Shown here one piece after another: positions 41,075 through 41,400 of a DNA stretch of 41,400 bases (position 1 is the stretch's first letter; each line of letters starts with the position of its first letter). The stretch comes from Treponema sp. GTDB lineage: Bacteria; Spirochaetota; Spirochaetia; Treponematales; Treponemataceae. Below the pieces are notes generated by a model that saw only the letters and a list, made by a program, of their open reading frames with translations, searched no databases and was not told the DNA's origin. The stretch covers positions 1 to 41,400 of the forward strand of contig JAEDFA010000008.1 of the NCBI GenBank assembly GCA_016293005.1, given 5' to 3'. A program made the translations under genes and the position numbers.

Positions 41075-41400
41075 TTATTGATTGTGTTTATCAAATCCCA
41101 CTGCAGCCTTGTCAATCAATTCCTGATCCCGTTCAGTAAGTGCAATCTGCTTGCCTTTTTCATCGTAAATTGTGAAATCAAGTGCAAGTCCACGAAGTTC
41201 CTGAACCATAACATTGAATGCTTCTGGAACACCGGCAGGAGAAGACGGATCACCTTTTACGATTGATGAATAAATCTTTGTACGACCAGTCATATCATCA
41301 GATTTAATCGTCATCATTTCCTGAAGACAGTTTGCAGCACCGTACGCTTCAAGAGCCCAAACTTCCATTTCTCCAAGACGCTGACCACCGAACTGAGCTT
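41075..41400 (-). CDS. rpoB: RNA polymerase subunit beta, C-terminal part only
   Basis: The last about 108 residues of RpoB; the gene runs off the right edge. The conserved QFGGQRLGEMEVWALEAYGA stretch is visible at the edge, followed by LQEMMTIKSDDMTGRTKIY and GVPEAFNVMVQELRGLALD, as in all bacterial RpoB C-termini that contact beta-prime. The stop is at 41075-41077, upstream of rpoC in the usual rpoBC order. Confidence 0.97.
   Translation of the reverse strand, partial: AQFGGQRLGEMEVWALEAYGAANCLQEMMTIKSDDMTGRTKIYSSIVKGDPSSPAGVPEAFNVMVQELRGLALDFTIYDEKGKQIALTERDQELIDKAAVGFDKHNQ

Noticed and set aside
1..41400. CRISPR arrays, tRNA or rRNA genes, insertion sequences, prophage
   Set aside because: No regular spacer repeats, cloverleaf-like sequence, rRNA signature, transposase or phage structural gene was recognised.

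Overview
The window is AT-rich DNA, probably from a gut or rumen Treponema (Spirochaetota). I infer this from several things: the low GC content, diderm features (a lipoprotein with a lipobox and a secreted, barrel-like protein), a paired TIGR03545/TIGR03546-type locus of the kind common in spirochaetes, and overall protein character. Histidine and shikimate-pathway genes argue for a commensal with its own biosynthesis rather than a reduced pathogen. No rRNA, tRNA, CRISPR array or insertion sequence is visible. No stretch longer than about 235 bases lacks a gene.

Layout. 1-7.9 kb: a lipoprotein; hisG-hisB; a 562-residue protein of unknown function; a flavin-reductase/rubredoxin fusion; cardiolipin synthase; and a secreted protein behind a near-consensus promoter that overlaps an 18-bp perfect palindrome. 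8-15.5 kb: a long-chain acyl-CoA ligase, then a tightly packed six-gene unit on the minus strand. That unit reads ACP, ACP, a fusion of a COG4648-like membrane domain with an AMP-ligase, MoxR ATPase, a VWA protein and an unknown protein. 15.6-24.1 kb: an EAL-domain c-di-GMP phosphodiesterase, shikimate kinase, a PrsW-like intramembrane protease, FtsK and a MocR-type regulator. 24.2-27.7 kb: elongation factor P with arginine at the modified position, transcribed with EarP, its rhamnosyltransferase, and divergent from a ModF-like tandem ABC ATPase. 27.7-30.1 kb: parA-parB plus a third membrane gene. 30.2-33.6 kb: a methyltransferase split by a -1 frame shift at a classic slippery site, then nifU-like, slyD, an unknown gene and an ASCH gene. 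33.8-41.4 kb: the TIGR03546/TIGR03545-like pair, then rpoC and the 3' end of rpoB.

Most notable points: (1) the possible programmed -1 frameshift (A AAA AAG, 8-nt spacer, perfect 8-bp hairpin) in the methyltransferase gene; (2) an aryl-polyene-like starter module, with its membrane and ligase parts fused, embedded in a MoxR/VWA operon; (3) the EF-P Arg32/EarP pair, with a GC-rich hairpin repeat inserted in frame inside earP; (4) at least seven genes whose -10 box lies only 6-7 nt before the start codon, pointing to frequent leaderless transcription.
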